Assembly (NCBI GenBank): GCA_963816795.1
Contig: CAWFLT010000008.1
Coordinates: 101,283-165,282 of the forward strand
DNA: 64,000 bases
Direction: 5' to 3'
Source: CAWFLT01 sp963816795
GTDB lineage: Bacteria; Acidobacteriota; Vicinamibacteria; Vicinamibacterales; SCN-69-37
The translations under genes were made by a program, and so were the position numbers. Shown piece by piece: positions 38,349 through 48,309 of this stretch; the first letter of the stretch is position 1; every line of letters begins with the position of its first letter. Below the pieces are notes generated by a model that had not been told where the DNA came from, did not search any database, and was given only the letters and a program-made list of their open reading frames with translations.

Positions 38349-40439
38349 ACTCGCGCACTCACGTTCGCCGCATCATTGTCAGCGCTGCTCTTTGTCTGGC
38401 CGTCACCACGGTCTTCGCGCAGAATCCTCCGGCGGCGCCGCAGGGTGCCGGCGCCGCCGCGCCGCAGCAGGGACGCGGCGCCACGGTGGGACAGATCCCG
38501 ATTCCGCAGCCCTGCACGCCCGAGCAGATTGCGGCGGCGCAGGCGCCAGCCGCCGAAGCGCCAGGCGCCGGGCGAGGCCGCGGCGGTCGCGGTGGCGGCG
38601 GAGTGCCCTGCCACATGCCCGATCCGCGCGAAGGCCTCAAGCCCGGCAAGTACGACGCCGGCGAGGCCGCGCTCAACATGAAGCTCGTCACCACCCTGCG
38701 CCAGCCCGACGGCATGTTCGATCCGAATTCCACGAACGGGCGCAGCCTCGAGTACGCCAACTCCGATCTCGCCTTCGGCATGAACGGCCGGCTGGCGCTA
38801 CAGGGCAACTTCCACGGCTTGATCTTCTACAACATCGAGGATCCCGCGAAGACCTCGCTGCAGACGATCGTGTCGTGTCCTGGCGGGCAGGGCGATGTGT
38901 CGATCTGGGGAAACCTGGCCTTCATGTCCGTCGAGAGCTATGGACGGCTCGATTGCGCGGCGCCGACACCGAACGCCGGTCGCGGACGCGGCGCGGCCGC
39001 GCCACCTGCAGCAGGCGCGACGCCTCCGGCGGCAGGCGCACCCACTCCGCCGGCACCGGGCGCCGGCCGCGGCGCAGCTCCAGCCGATCCGGACCGGATG
39101 TATCGGCGTGCGGATTTTCGACATCAGCGATCCGCGGAAGCCCCGCCAGGTCGCGGGCGTGCAGACCTGCCGCGGTTCGCACACGCATTCGATCGTCACG
39201 GATCCCAACGACAAGGAGAACATCTACATCTACGTCTCCGGCAATTCGGGCATTCGATCGGCTGAGGAGAAGGCGGGCTGCGTGGCCGATCCGAACGCAC
39301 CCAACACATCGACCTTCGGCATCGACGTGATCAAGGTGCCGCTCAAGAACCCGGAGCAAGCCGCGGTGGTCAGCCACGCCTACATCTTCGCGGACGCCAA
39401 CACCGGGGAGCTCGCCAGCCTCCGCGGCCGCCGCCAGGGCACGGGCGAGCCCAGCCCGAACCCGACCGCCGGCTGCCACGACGTGACCAGCTATCCGTTC
39501 CACCAGCTGCTCGGCGGCGCGTGTTCCGGCAACGGACTGCTGCTCGACACGAAGAACGTGACGAAACCCAAGCGACTGGATGACGTCGCCGACCCCGCCT
39601 TCGCGTTCTGGCACTCCGCGACGTTCAACAACGACGGGACCAAGCTGCTCTTCTCCGACGAATGGGGCGGCGGCACGCAGCCGATGTGCCAGTCCATCCA
39701 TCCCACGATGTGGGGCGGCAACGCGGTGTTCGACATCCAGGGCACGGGTGACGGCCGCCATCTGCGCTTCGGTGGCTACTTCAAGATGCCGGCGTGGCAG
39801 ACCGCGAGCGAGAACTGCGTCGCGCACAACGGCAGCCTCGTGCCCGTGCCCGGGCGCGACATCATGGCCCAGGCCTTCTATCAGGGTGGCGCGACGGTCT
39901 TCGATTTCACCAACTCCGCCAGCATCAAGGAAATCGCGTACTTCGACCGCGGTCCGATCGACGCGGACAACCTGATCATCGGCGGCTACTGGTCGGTCTA
40001 CTACTACAACGGGTACCTCTACGGTTCGGAGATTGCCCGCGGCCTCGACATCTTCGAGTTGACGCCGAGTGAGTACCTCTCGCAGAACGAAATCGACGCC
40101 GCAAAGCTGGCCACGCGCGAGGGCTGTGGCGCGTCGAACGATTTGAACGTGCAGTGCCAGCCGCACTACGTCTGGCCGGCCAGCTTCGTGGTCGCGCGTG
40201 CGTATCTGGATCAGCTCGCGCGCGACAAGGCGCTGCCGCAGGAACGTATCGACGCGCTCAACGCGGCCATGAAGGAGGTCGAGGGCGCGAGCGCGGCGAA
40301 CCGCAGGGCCGTGGTCACTCGTCTCGACGGCCTGGCCGCCGAGCTGGCGAAGGACGCCGCGTCCGCGATGGGCCTCAGCGCCGCGCGGATGCGGGCCGTC
40401 GCCTCGACGATTCAGAAGCGCAACGCGCAGGTGAAGTAG
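38339..40439 (+). CDS. secreted LVIVD-repeat beta-propeller protein, one frameshift
   Basis: About 699 residues with a signal peptide (IIVSAALCLAVTTVFAQ) and Pro/Gly/Arg-rich low-complexity linkers (about 22-90 and 215-250). Propeller-type blocks follow: LALQGNFHGLIFYNIEDPAK, VRIFDISDPRKPRQVAGVQT, CRGSHTHSIVTDP and GATVFDFTNSASIKEIAYFD. The frame changes at about 39100 where one extra base precedes the TGT of CIGVRIFD. Common in Acidobacteria as a periplasmic or surface protein of unknown role. Follows the DUF305 lipoprotein gene directly. Confidence 0.8.
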
Positions 40440-40505
40440 GTGGACCGCGACCAGGCGATGGCCCCTAACGCCCCGGCCCCGCAACGTACTTAACGAGGGT
40501 GCAAG

Positions 40506-41099
40506 ATGGCGGTAGACGACGTCAGCCAGCTGCTCCGGGCCTGGAGCAACGGAGACCAGCGCGCGCTCGACGGCCTGACGCCGATCGTCTACGCGGAGCT
40601 CCGCCGCCTGGCGCATCGCTACATGCGACGTGAGCGCCGCGGCCACAGCCTGCAAACGACCGCGCTCGTCAATGAAGCCTACATCCGCCTGGTGGACTAC
40701 AAGCGCATGCAGTGGCAGAATCGCGCCCACTTCTTCGCGGTGTCGGCGCAGTTGATGCGCCGCATCCTCGTCGAGCATGCACGACGTCATAACCTCAAAC
40801 GCGGAGGCGGCGTGCAGCATGTCTCGCTGGATGAGACTGTTCTCGTGGGCGGAGAACCCGGCGCCGACCTCGTGGCCCTCGATGATGCACTGAACGCACT
40901 CGCGCGCGTCGACCCTCGCAAGGTGCGCGTCGTCGAAATGCGTTTTTTCGCCGGCCTCAGCGTCGAAGAGACCGCCATGGTGCTCAAGGTCTCGCCAGTG
41001 ACCGTGAGACGCGACTGGAGCAGCGCCAAGATCTGGCTGTATCGCGAGCTCACCGGTGAAACCGACGATGGACTTGGATCACTGGAAACAGCTCGATAG
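40506..41099 (+). CDS. ECF sigma-70 factor (SigK-like, TIGR02999 type)
   Basis: 197 residues. Region 2: ALDGLTPIVYAELRRLAHRY, GHSLQTTALVNEAYIRLVDY, RAHFFAVSAQLMRRILVEHA. Region 4: RVDPRKVRVVEMRFFAGLSV, EETAMVLKVSPVTVRRDWSS, AKIWLYREL. It directs RNA polymerase to a small regulon. It overlaps the start of a Ser/Thr kinase by 32 bp, the usual acidobacterial pairing in which the kinase probably controls the sigma factor. The locus at 58362 has the same two modules fused. Confidence 0.93.
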   Translation: MAVDDVSQLLRAWSNGDQRALDGLTPIVYAELRRLAHRYMRRERRGHSLQTTALVNEAYIRLVDYKRMQWQNRAHFFAVSAQLMRRILVEHARRHNLKRGGGVQHVSLDETVLVGGEPGADLVALDDALNALARVDPRKVRVVEMRFFAGLSVEETAMVLKVSPVTVRRDWSSAKIWLYRELTGETDDGLGSLETAR

Positions 41100-44099
41100 C
41101 CTCCTCCAGTCCGTGCTGGAGCGTCCGCTCGAGGAGCGCGACGCATTTCTCCGGCACGCCTGCGCGGGTGACGAGCCGCTCGAACGCCAGATCCGTGCAC
41201 TGCTGAGCGCGGAACCGCAGGCGAAGAACTTCCTGGAGCGCCCTGCCATCGACGTGGCCGCGCAATCGCTCGCCCGTGATCAGAACAGCAACTCGCAGCC
41301 GAACGCCGATTCCCTGGTCGGCCAGACCCTCTCCCACTACCGCATCGTCGAGAAGCTCGGCGGCGGCGGAATGGGCGTGGTTTACAAAGCCGAGGACACC
41401 CGGCTCCATCGCTTCGTGGCGCTCAAGTTCCTGACGGACGATCTGGCTCGCGACCGGGAAGCGTTGAGCCGATTCCAGCGCGAGGCTCGGACCGCTTCCG
41501 CGTCTGAATCATCCCAACATCTGCACCATTCATGACGTCGGCGAGCAGGACGGCCGCTCCTTCATCACCATGGAGTACTTGGAGGGCTCCACGCTGAAGG
41601 AGACGATCGCCAGGCATCGCGGGTTGGAGATCGACACGGTGCTGACGCTCGGCATCGAGATCGCCGACGCGTTGGATGCCGCGCACAGCGCAGGCATCAT
41701 TCATCGCGATATCAAGCCCGCCAACATCTTCATCAGCCCACGCGGCCACGCCAAGATCCTCGACTTCGGATTGGCCAAGATGGGAGGTCCGATCGCGCCG
41801 GACGCCGAGGCGCCCACGCTGACCGTCACCGCAACGAAAGGCGGCATGATCCTCGGGACGGCGGCCTATATGGCGCCGGAACAAGCGCGCGGCGAGATGG
41901 TCGATCACCGCGCCGACATCTGGGCTCTGGGTCTTGTGCTTTATGAAATGGCCACCGGAACGCGTCCGATGGCTGGCGTCCGCCTGCGCGTCGAGAAGAC
42001 CCCCGAGCTGGAGCGCATCATCTCGAAATGTCTCGAGGCCGACCGCGAGCTGCGCTACCAGCAGGCAGCGGATGTTCGCGCAGATCTTCAGCGCCTGAGA
42101 AGAGACTCGGGCTCTGCGCAGGCGACGGGCCTCACCGCCACGCCACCGAGACGCTGGAAGATGGTTCTTGCTGCGGCTTCGGCAGCTGTGCTGACGCTCT
42201 CGGTCGCAGGATACCTCTATCTTCTACCGGGCGGCGCCGACACTCACGGAGAAGGACACGATCGTCCTCGCGGACTTTGAGAATCAGACCGGCGATCCCG
42301 TATTTGACGACACGCTGCGCCAGGGACTGTCCGTCGACCTTCAACAATCGCCGTTCCTCAGCCTGATTTCGGACCAGCAGGTACAGCAAACGCTGGCGCG
42401 GATGGGACAGCCGAAGGAGACGCGGCTGACTTCGGAACTCGCTCAGCAAATCTGCGAGCGAACGGCAAGTGTCGTCGTGCTCGAAGGCTCAATCGCCTCC
42501 CTTGGGAGCCAATTTGTATTGGGCCTGCGTGCCAGGAACTGCAATACCGGAAGCATTCTCGATCAGGAGCAGATTCAGGCGGCAACGAGAGAAGACGTTC
42601 TGAATTCCCTGAGTGAGATCGTTCGTAAACTCAGAACTCGGCTGGGTGAATCACTCGCTACAGTGGAGAAGCATTCGACGCCGCTTGCCGATGCGACGAC
42701 ATCTTCGCTCGAGGCCCTGAAGGCTTACAGCACGGGCCAGAAACTGAACCTCACCTCCGGCGCCGCGGCGGCCATGCCCTTGTTTCGTCGGGCGGTCGAC
42801 ATTGACCCCAATTTCGCCTTGGCACATGCGCATTTGGCGCTTAGGTACAGCGAAGTCGGAGCGTCGGTGCTATCAGCCGAGAGCGCGACGAGAGCCTGGC
42901 AATTGCGGGATCGTGTCAGCGATCGGGAAAGGTTTTTTATTGACTTTATCTACGATCGGGACGTGACGGGAAATCTGGAAAAGGCCTACCAAACCCTCGA
43001 GTTGTGGCTTCAGACGTATCCTCGAAGAGGGGAACCACCAAGTCCTCATGGTTTCGTGGGCGGCCTTTCCACTCACGGGACCGGCCGATTTGAACGAGCG
43101 ATTGACGCATCCCGAAAGCAAATCGCGGCGGCTCCCGACTCGGCGAATGCGTACGGCAGTCTTGCGCAGAGCTATTTCCTGACAGACCGCTTCCCCGAAG
43201 CGGAGAGCACGCTTCAGCGCGCCTCAGAGCGCAAGCTGGAACGGCCAAACAATCTAGTCATGCGATACAACATCGCGCTGCTAAACGGCGACCAGGAGCA
43301 GATGGACCGCGCAGTAGGTCTGGCCAAGGGCATGCAGGGGGCCGAACACGGAATGGCTCACGCGGAGGCTCTCGCTCTGGCTCGTTCCGGCCGCTTGCAG
43401 GCGGCCCGGCGGTCATCGAGCCGAGCCGTAGATCTGGCGCTGCAAGGGGCGGAACGCGAAGCGGCAGCGACTTACCAGGCCGCACGAGCGGTGTGGGAAG
43501 CCGTTTGCGGGAATGCTGCCGAAGCGAAAAGGAACGCCATGGCGGCGCTGGCGCTTTCGAACGGCCGAGATGTCAAATACATGGGCGCCCTTGCCCTGGC
43601 TCTTTCGGGAGACTCCTCTCGATCGCAACCGCTTGCCGATGACCTCGAAGAGCGCTTCCCGGAAGATACGTTCGCCAAATTCACTTACGTTCCGGTTCTT
43701 CGCGGGTTATCCGCACTGGACCGCAAGAAGCCCACGGACAGCGTGGAGCAGTTACAAATCGCTCTGCCCTATGAACTGGCGGTGAACGGCCTCAACTTCA
43801 ATCATTTTTATCTGGGTGGACTGCACTCAGCCTATGTGCGCGGCGAGGCTTTCGTGGCCGCGCACCGGTATGCGGACGCGGCCGCCGAGTTTCAGAAGAT
43901 CCTCGAACATCGCGGGATCGTCGGCGCGGATCCGATTGGTGTGCTGGCACACCTGCAATTAGGTCGAACATTCGCTGTCGCGGGTGACCAGGTCAAGGCA
44001 AAGCGTGCCTACGAGGATTTTCTCACCCTCTGGAAAGACGCCGACTCCGACGTTCCGATTCTGGTGCAAGCGAAGGCGGAGTACGCCCGGCTGCAATAG
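41068..44099 (+). CDS. transmembrane Ser/Thr kinase with TPR-type extracellular half, two frameshifts
   Basis: From ATG 41068 (GTG 41056 possible). An N-terminal helical lead (LDSLLQSVLERPLEERDAFL) precedes the kinase: P-loop LGGGGMGVVYKAEDTR, VALKFL, after a frame change near 41509 LNHPNICTIHDVGE, HRDIKPANIFI, DFGLAKMGG, YMAPEQARGEMVDHRADIWA. About 25 residues expected between the helix after the APE loop and the final lobe are missing (ATGTRPMAGVRLRVEKTPEL). A membrane segment (VLAAASAAVLTLSVAGYLYL) leads, after a change near 42228, into DTIVLADFENQTGDPVFDDT and TPR-like helices. Likely membrane sensor kinase partnered with the ECF factor upstream. Confidence 0.85.
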
Positions 44100-44134
44100 C
44101 GCCAGTTTCCACGCCGGCCCACCGTGACCCTCCA

Positions 44135-44972
44135 CTATCGTGCCAGGAACCCATGCGTGGTGCCCCCGACCGAGTACATGCCGACGATGTCACCCTGGGG
44201 ATTGATACTCAAGGCCGCGGAGGATGAGGCGCCAGGAACGTCAACGCTGGTGAAGCTGCCGTCCTGGTCGAGCAGGAACCCATGCGTGGTCCCCCCAGCA
44301 GAGTACTCGCCCACGATGTCACCCCGAGGGTTGATACCGAAGGCCCGGGTGGATGAGGCACCAGGGACATCAATAGTGGTAAAGGTGCCCTCGTGCAGGA
44401 GGAAGCCATGAATGGTGCCCCCGGCAGAGTATTGGCCAACGATGTCGCCCCGAGGGTTGATACCGAAGGCCTGGGTGGATGAGGCACCAGGGACATCAAT
44501 AGTGGTAAAGCGTGCCCTCGTGCAGGAGGAAGCCATGAGTGGTGCCCCCGGCAGAGTATTGGCCAACGATGTCGCCCCGAGGGTTGATACCGAAGGCCTG
44601 GGTGGATGAGGCACCAGGGACATCAATAGTGGTGAAGCTGCCCTCGAGCAGCAGGAAGCCATGAGAGACCGAGCCGGTGCCGTAGAACCCAACGACGTCA
44701 CCCTGAGGGTTGATACCGCGAGGCCGGGTGAATGCGGCCCCAGGGACATCGATGTCAGTGAACGTACCCTCGTGAAGCAGGAAGGCATGAAAGGCCCCTC
44801 CGACGCCGTAGAAGCCAACGATGTCGCCCCGAGGGTTGATACCGCGTGGCAGGGTGGACGAGGCCCCAGGGACATCAATCGTGGTGAAGTCAGACACCTG
44901 GGCACTCACGGGCACGAGTAGCGTCAGCACGATCACGAGCGCATAGCAGGCCACAACCCCAATCGTTCGCAT
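44135..44972 (-). CDS. secreted HAF-repeat protein, one frameshift between repeat copies
   Basis: Signal peptide MRTIGVVACYALVIVLTLLV, then seven repeats of about 39 residues of the form FTTIDVPGASSTQAFGINPR, GDIVGQYSAGGTTHGFLLHE. This is the HAF extracellular-repeat family, probably a propeller. Neighbouring copies are nearly identical in DNA. An inserted base near 44511 (ACC TTT in one copy, ACGCTTT in another) breaks the frame after copy three or four. Surface or secreted role unknown. The near identity of copies suggests recent tandem duplication. Confidence 0.85.
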
Positions 44973-45172
44973 GGCTGGATTCTCCTTCGAACTAATAGGC
45001 GCAGACTGGGAGCCGCAGCGCTCATGCGAGGTGCGACTGCCGACATTGCCGCCAATGCCATCGCTGCCGGGGCGCCTTGCACCTGGTTGCACCCGAGCGA
45101 CGAGCCGGCCCGGGACCCGAAGGAACAGGCGCGCGAGCCGCTCTGCCGGACAGCACGCGCGGATCCTTCTCC

Positions 45173-45709
45173 TCAGGCGTGCCCCTTGCCGGCGGCCTTG
45201 AGCGCCGCAGCGATCGTAGCGAGCGGCAGGACGAGCGCCAGCGGGTCGTCGAGGAGGCGCAGTGCACCAAAGCGCTCGTACCAACGCGCGGCCGCTTCAT
45301 CCTTGGCATCAATCGCGAGCGCGACGCCCCCGACGGCCTCGGCGACCATCAGCGCGCGCTGGCCGGCGGCCATCAACAGCGCCCCCCCGAGACCTCGTCC
45401 TTGCTCGCTGGTCGCCACGGCGAGCCGCCCCAGCCGAAAGACGGGCACGTCGTATCGCGCCAGACCGCGCTTCGCCAGGTGCGGCACTTCGGCGAAGTCC
45501 AGCGCTCCGGGCGCAACGGTGTAGTAGCCGAGCACGCGGGTGGGGGTGTCCGGCTCGACCGCGACGAACGTCTTGGCTCCACCGCTCTCGTGATTCTGCC
45601 GAGCGTACCGTTGCAGGTACTCGTTCAGCGCCGCAACGCCGCAATCGAAGCCCGCGCGGTCGTGACGTCGCGCCAGCGGCTCTTCCTGCCAGCGGCGAGG
45701 AGCGGTCAC
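45173..45709 (-). CDS. GNAT acetyltransferase toxin (TacT-like)
   Basis: 178 residues. GFDCGVAALNEYLQRYARQN and VLGYYTVAPGALDF are the TacT/AtaT family opening. RLAVATSEQGRGLGGALLMA carries the acetyl-CoA Q/RxxGxG/A loop and IDAKDEAAARWYERFGALRL the Tyr-containing C-terminal motif. Family members acetylate charged tRNA to stop translation. Its start overlaps the stop of an RHH antitoxin gene (ATGA), so the pair is one operon. Confidence 0.88.
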   Translation of the reverse strand: MTAPRRWQEEPLARRHDRAGFDCGVAALNEYLQRYARQNHESGGAKTFVAVEPDTPTRVLGYYTVAPGALDFAEVPHLAKRGLARYDVPVFRLGRLAVATSEQGRGLGGALLMAAGQRALMVAEAVGGVALAIDAKDEAAARWYERFGALRLLDDPLALVLPLATIAAALKAAGKGHA

Positions 45710-45996
45710 ACGCGCGTCCGGCGCAGGTGCCGCGCCGCCGCGCGAAGGGCCGGAGACGGCTTCGGTGGGTGCTCCAGCAGATCGAGCACCCGACGGCTGT
45801 CGCGTGCGCTCAAGCGAATCCGCTCGTGATGAGCCACGACCTCTTCGGCCACGGGCAAGGTGGTCCGCAGCACGAAGGTCGTCAGGTCCAGGCGCTGGTA
45901 GGCGGCCGCGGCCGCCAGCAGGCGCTTCTCCTCGCGGGACGTCCGAAGCTCTATACGGTCATCTCGGGAAGTGGTGGCCGTTGGCACGATGGGCAC
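45706..45996 (-). CDS. RHH (DUF1778/TacA-like) antitoxin
   Basis: About 96 residues from GTG 45996 or 93 from GTG 45987. RDDRIELRTSREEKRLLAAA, AAYQRLDLTTFVLRTTL is the ribbon-helix-helix DNA-binding domain, and RLSARDSRRVLDLLEHPPKP is the toxin-binding tail of the family. Upstream on the coding strand lie a TATACT box and a perfect inverted repeat at 46016-46032, the probable autoregulatory operator. Neutralises the downstream GNAT toxin. Confidence 0.85.
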   Translation of the reverse strand: MPIVPTATTSRDDRIELRTSREEKRLLAAAAAYQRLDLTTFVLRTTLPVAEEVVAHHERIRLSARDSRRVLDLLEHPPKPSPALRAAARHLRRTRV

Positions 45997-46015
45997 TCCT
46001 GTCCATCGAGTATAT

Positions 46016-46032
46016 CGTACGGATGCCGTACG
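46016..46032 (-). promoter_or_regulatory. operator of the GNAT/RHH toxin-antitoxin operon
   Basis: CGTACGGATGCCGTACG is a perfect inverted repeat (7-bp arms, 3-bp spacer) immediately before the TATACT -10 box (46010-46015 on the opposite strand) of the antitoxin gene. RHH antitoxins bind such sites with their toxin to repress transcription. Confidence 0.7.
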
Positions 46033-46227
46033 GACACAGCGTGGCGAGCTATGGCGTGGGCAGCCAGTTTGCAATTGGTTGTGCCGTCTCATTCCCGTCT
46101 ATCGTTGGCTATGATTGCAGGCGCGCGCTGCTTGCACGCGGTTGACCGGCGTCTCGAGCACGGCCCAGAAAAGGTATTGACGACGGGTGTTGGCAGCAAC
46201 GGTCCGACGCTGAAACGGATTCATCAC

Positions 46228-47730
46228 ATGCGACATCGCAGCAAGCTCTTGATAGCAATCGCGGCGCTCGGCGCAGGGTCGCTCGTCGCCCCCACACTCG
46301 TGCCGTCCACGCTGATGGCTGGTCAGCGTCGCGAATCGAGCAGTCGCACAACCGCGGACCCCGCCGCGCACTGGCCGCGTTTTCGGGGACCGAGCTCGAA
46401 TCCGACCTCCGAGAATCCGAACCTTCCGGTCAGCTGGTCGAAGACCGAAAACGTCGAGTGGGTCACAGACGTTCCGGGAGTCGGCTGGTCCTCGCCTGTG
46501 GTCTGGGGGAATCGCGTCTTCATCACCGCGGCCACGAGCGACACGCCGATGAAGCCGCCCTCGCTCGGCGTCGACTTCAGCAACGAATACCTCGCCGAGC
46601 TGCGGAAGCAGGGGCTCTCGGCGGCGGAGGCCAACAAGAAGCTCTATGAGCGCGATCGCGAGATGCCCGACGAGATCGTCATCAGCCTGATGCTGTACTG
46701 CTACGACCTCGAGACCGGAAAACAGCTGTGGGAACGCCAGATCTATAAAGGTCGGCCCGCCGGTGGACGCCACAGCAAGAACAGCTTCGCGTCCGAGACG
46801 CCGACGACGGACGGCGAGCGCGTGTATGTGTACCTGACCGACTACGGCCTGTTCGCGTACGACTTCGCAGGGAAGCCGTCGTGGGCGACGCCGCTGAAGT
46901 CTCACGCCACCACGCGTGACTGGGGCACCGGCGCCTCCGCTGCGCTGCACAACGATCGCCTGTTCGTCCTGAACGACAACGAGGAGCAGAGCTTCGTCGC
47001 GGCCTTCGATACACGCACCGGAAAAGAGCTCTGGCGCACGCCCCGAACCGTGCAACCGGCGCGGAAGACGGGATGGTCCACGCCGTTCGTGTGGGAGAAC
47101 AAGGTGCGCACGGAACTGGTCACCCTCGGGCCAGCCGTCGCCATCAGCTACAGCCTGGACGGCAGCGAGCTGTGGCGTTTGAATCGCATGGGCGGCGTGG
47201 CTGTTCAGAGTCCCTTCGCCTGGAATGACCTTCTCTTTGTGACCTCGGGCAGCGGCGCCGACGACAACAAGCCGATTGTCGCGGTCCGCGCTGGCGGTTC
47301 CGGCGACATCACACCGCCAGACGCAGAGACCCGCAATGCATACGTTGTGTGGTACGACCGGACTGCCGGCGGCACGTACCTGCCGACGCCGGTCATCTAC
47401 AAGAACGCGTTGTACGTGCTGAACGACAAAGGTATCTTCTCGCGTCGCAACGCCGAGACCGGCGAGCGCAGTTATCAGTCGCGTGTGGCGCCCGGGGCAG
47501 CTGCGTTCACGGCCTCGCCGTGGGCCTATAACGGTCACGTCTTCGCGATGAGCGAGGAGGGCGACACGTTCGTGATCGAGGCAGCCGACCAGTACCGACT
47601 CGTGCGCGTCAATTCCCTCGACGACTTCTCCATGGCGACGCCTGCGATCGTCGGCGACAGGCTCCTGATCAGGACCCAGCATCGACTCTATTCGATTCGG
47701 AAAAGGACCTCGGGAGTCGTTTCGCGGTAA
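46228..47730 (+). CDS. secreted PQQ-like beta-propeller protein
   Basis: 500 residues from ATG 46228. Signal peptide (LLIAIAALGAGSLVAPTLVP). The body opens AHWPRFRGPSSNPTSENPNL and repeats VVWGNRVFITAATS, YDLETGKQLWERQIYKG, FDTRTGKELWRTPRTV, LDGSELWRLNRMGG, the outer-membrane PQQ/BamB-like propeller common in Acidobacteria and Planctomycetes. Residues that would bind a PQQ cofactor cannot be confirmed. The C-terminal codons fall in one arm of a long inverted repeat. Clean frame. Confidence 0.85.
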   Translation: MRHRSKLLIAIAALGAGSLVAPTLVPSTLMAGQRRESSSRTTADPAAHWPRFRGPSSNPTSENPNLPVSWSKTENVEWVTDVPGVGWSSPVVWGNRVFITAATSDTPMKPPSLGVDFSNEYLAELRKQGLSAAEANKKLYERDREMPDEIVISLMLYCYDLETGKQLWERQIYKGRPAGGRHSKNSFASETPTTDGERVYVYLTDYGLFAYDFAGKPSWATPLKSHATTRDWGTGASAALHNDRLFVLNDNEEQSFVAAFDTRTGKELWRTPRTVQPARKTGWSTPFVWENKVRTELVTLGPAVAISYSLDGSELWRLNRMGGVAVQSPFAWNDLLFVTSGSGADDNKPIVAVRAGGSGDITPPDAETRNAYVVWYDRTAGGTYLPTPVIYKNALYVLNDKGIFSRRNAETGERSYQSRVAPGAAAFTASPWAYNGHVFAMSEEGDTFVIEAADQYRLVRVNSLDDFSMATPAIVGDRLLIRTQHRLYSIRKRTSGVVSR

Positions 47731-47777
47731 AAGGGAAACTCGAGTTTCCTTTTTGGATCGACAACGACTCCCGAGGT
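47707..47777 (+). terminator. nested inverted repeats and likely terminator
   Basis: An inner hairpin, GGAAACTCGAGTTTCC (47734-47749) flanked by AA and followed by T5, begins one base after the stop codon region and is a good intrinsic terminator. It is nested in an outer perfect 15-bp inverted repeat (47707-47721 and 47763-47777), whose left arm is coding. The outer arms could be the ends of a small mobile element. Confidence 0.75.
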
Positions 47778-48309
47778 CTTATCTGCTTCCTATTTGCCGA
47801 CGTGGCTTCAGGGTGCGCGTGACTCGATATACAGGTCTGTGCTTCCCAGCACCGACCTGACTGACGCCGACATAGCGTTTCTGGGGATGGTTCACACTTC
47901 GGATGATGTAGACGGATCGTCTTGCTGGGTAGGCCACTACAAGGGTATTCGCAAACCTGGGCCAGCTGGGCTGCGCGACAAATACGCGTGACTAACGCGA
48001 GTCCTTCTCGGGGTACGCAGTTTCTGATCGAGGAGAGGGTCCCCCGCCGCCAAGCGCTCGCTACGCTCGCGGCTCCGGAGGACAACCTTCGCCGGAACGC
48101 TCGCATGGACCGCTGGCTTGACAACCGTAGCCAGCGAGCCGCCTTCGCCGGCCGCAATGGAAATCGGCTTCGGCGTCCAAGGCGTAGCGAGCGTCTGGCG
48201 AAGGTTGGCGGAGAGGGTGGGATTCGTTCCCGACGAACAGCGCAACCGCTGCTTCAACCGGCGGCAATCTGTCGAACAAGAGTCCGAGCCACAGGGTCGG
48301 TCGCGTGCA
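47778..48309. other. intergenic stretch with degenerate repeats, no convincing gene
   Basis: No open frame here shows protein character (the longest, 47794-47991 +, has no recognisable motif). Short palindromic pieces such as GCGAAGG/CCTTCGCC occur at 48080-48205. A tRNA 3'-end fragment is at 48205-48226. Confidence 0.5.
48205..48226 (-). repeat. tRNA 3'-end fragment (candidate attachment-site copy)
   Basis: GGCGGAGAGGGTGGGATTCG (with TT before it) is the complement of a tRNA T-arm and acceptor 3' end (CGAATCCCACCCTCTCCGCC). The rest of a tRNA is absent. An identical 22-bp copy in the same orientation is at 63362-63383, and a variant is at 53699. Confidence 0.65.

Noticed and set aside
44135..44972. 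Regular direct repeats considered as a CRISPR array
   Set aside because: Units are about 117 bp, contiguous without spacers and encode the HAF protein repeat.
45262..46227. N-terminal extension of the PQQ-propeller protein by 322 residues
   Set aside because: This part is antisense to the GNAT/RHH operon and arginine-rich; a signal peptide starts at ATG 46228.
47794..47991. 65-residue plus-strand ORF after the PQQ gene
   Set aside because: No ribosome-binding site or recognisable domain, and it overlaps the outer repeat region.
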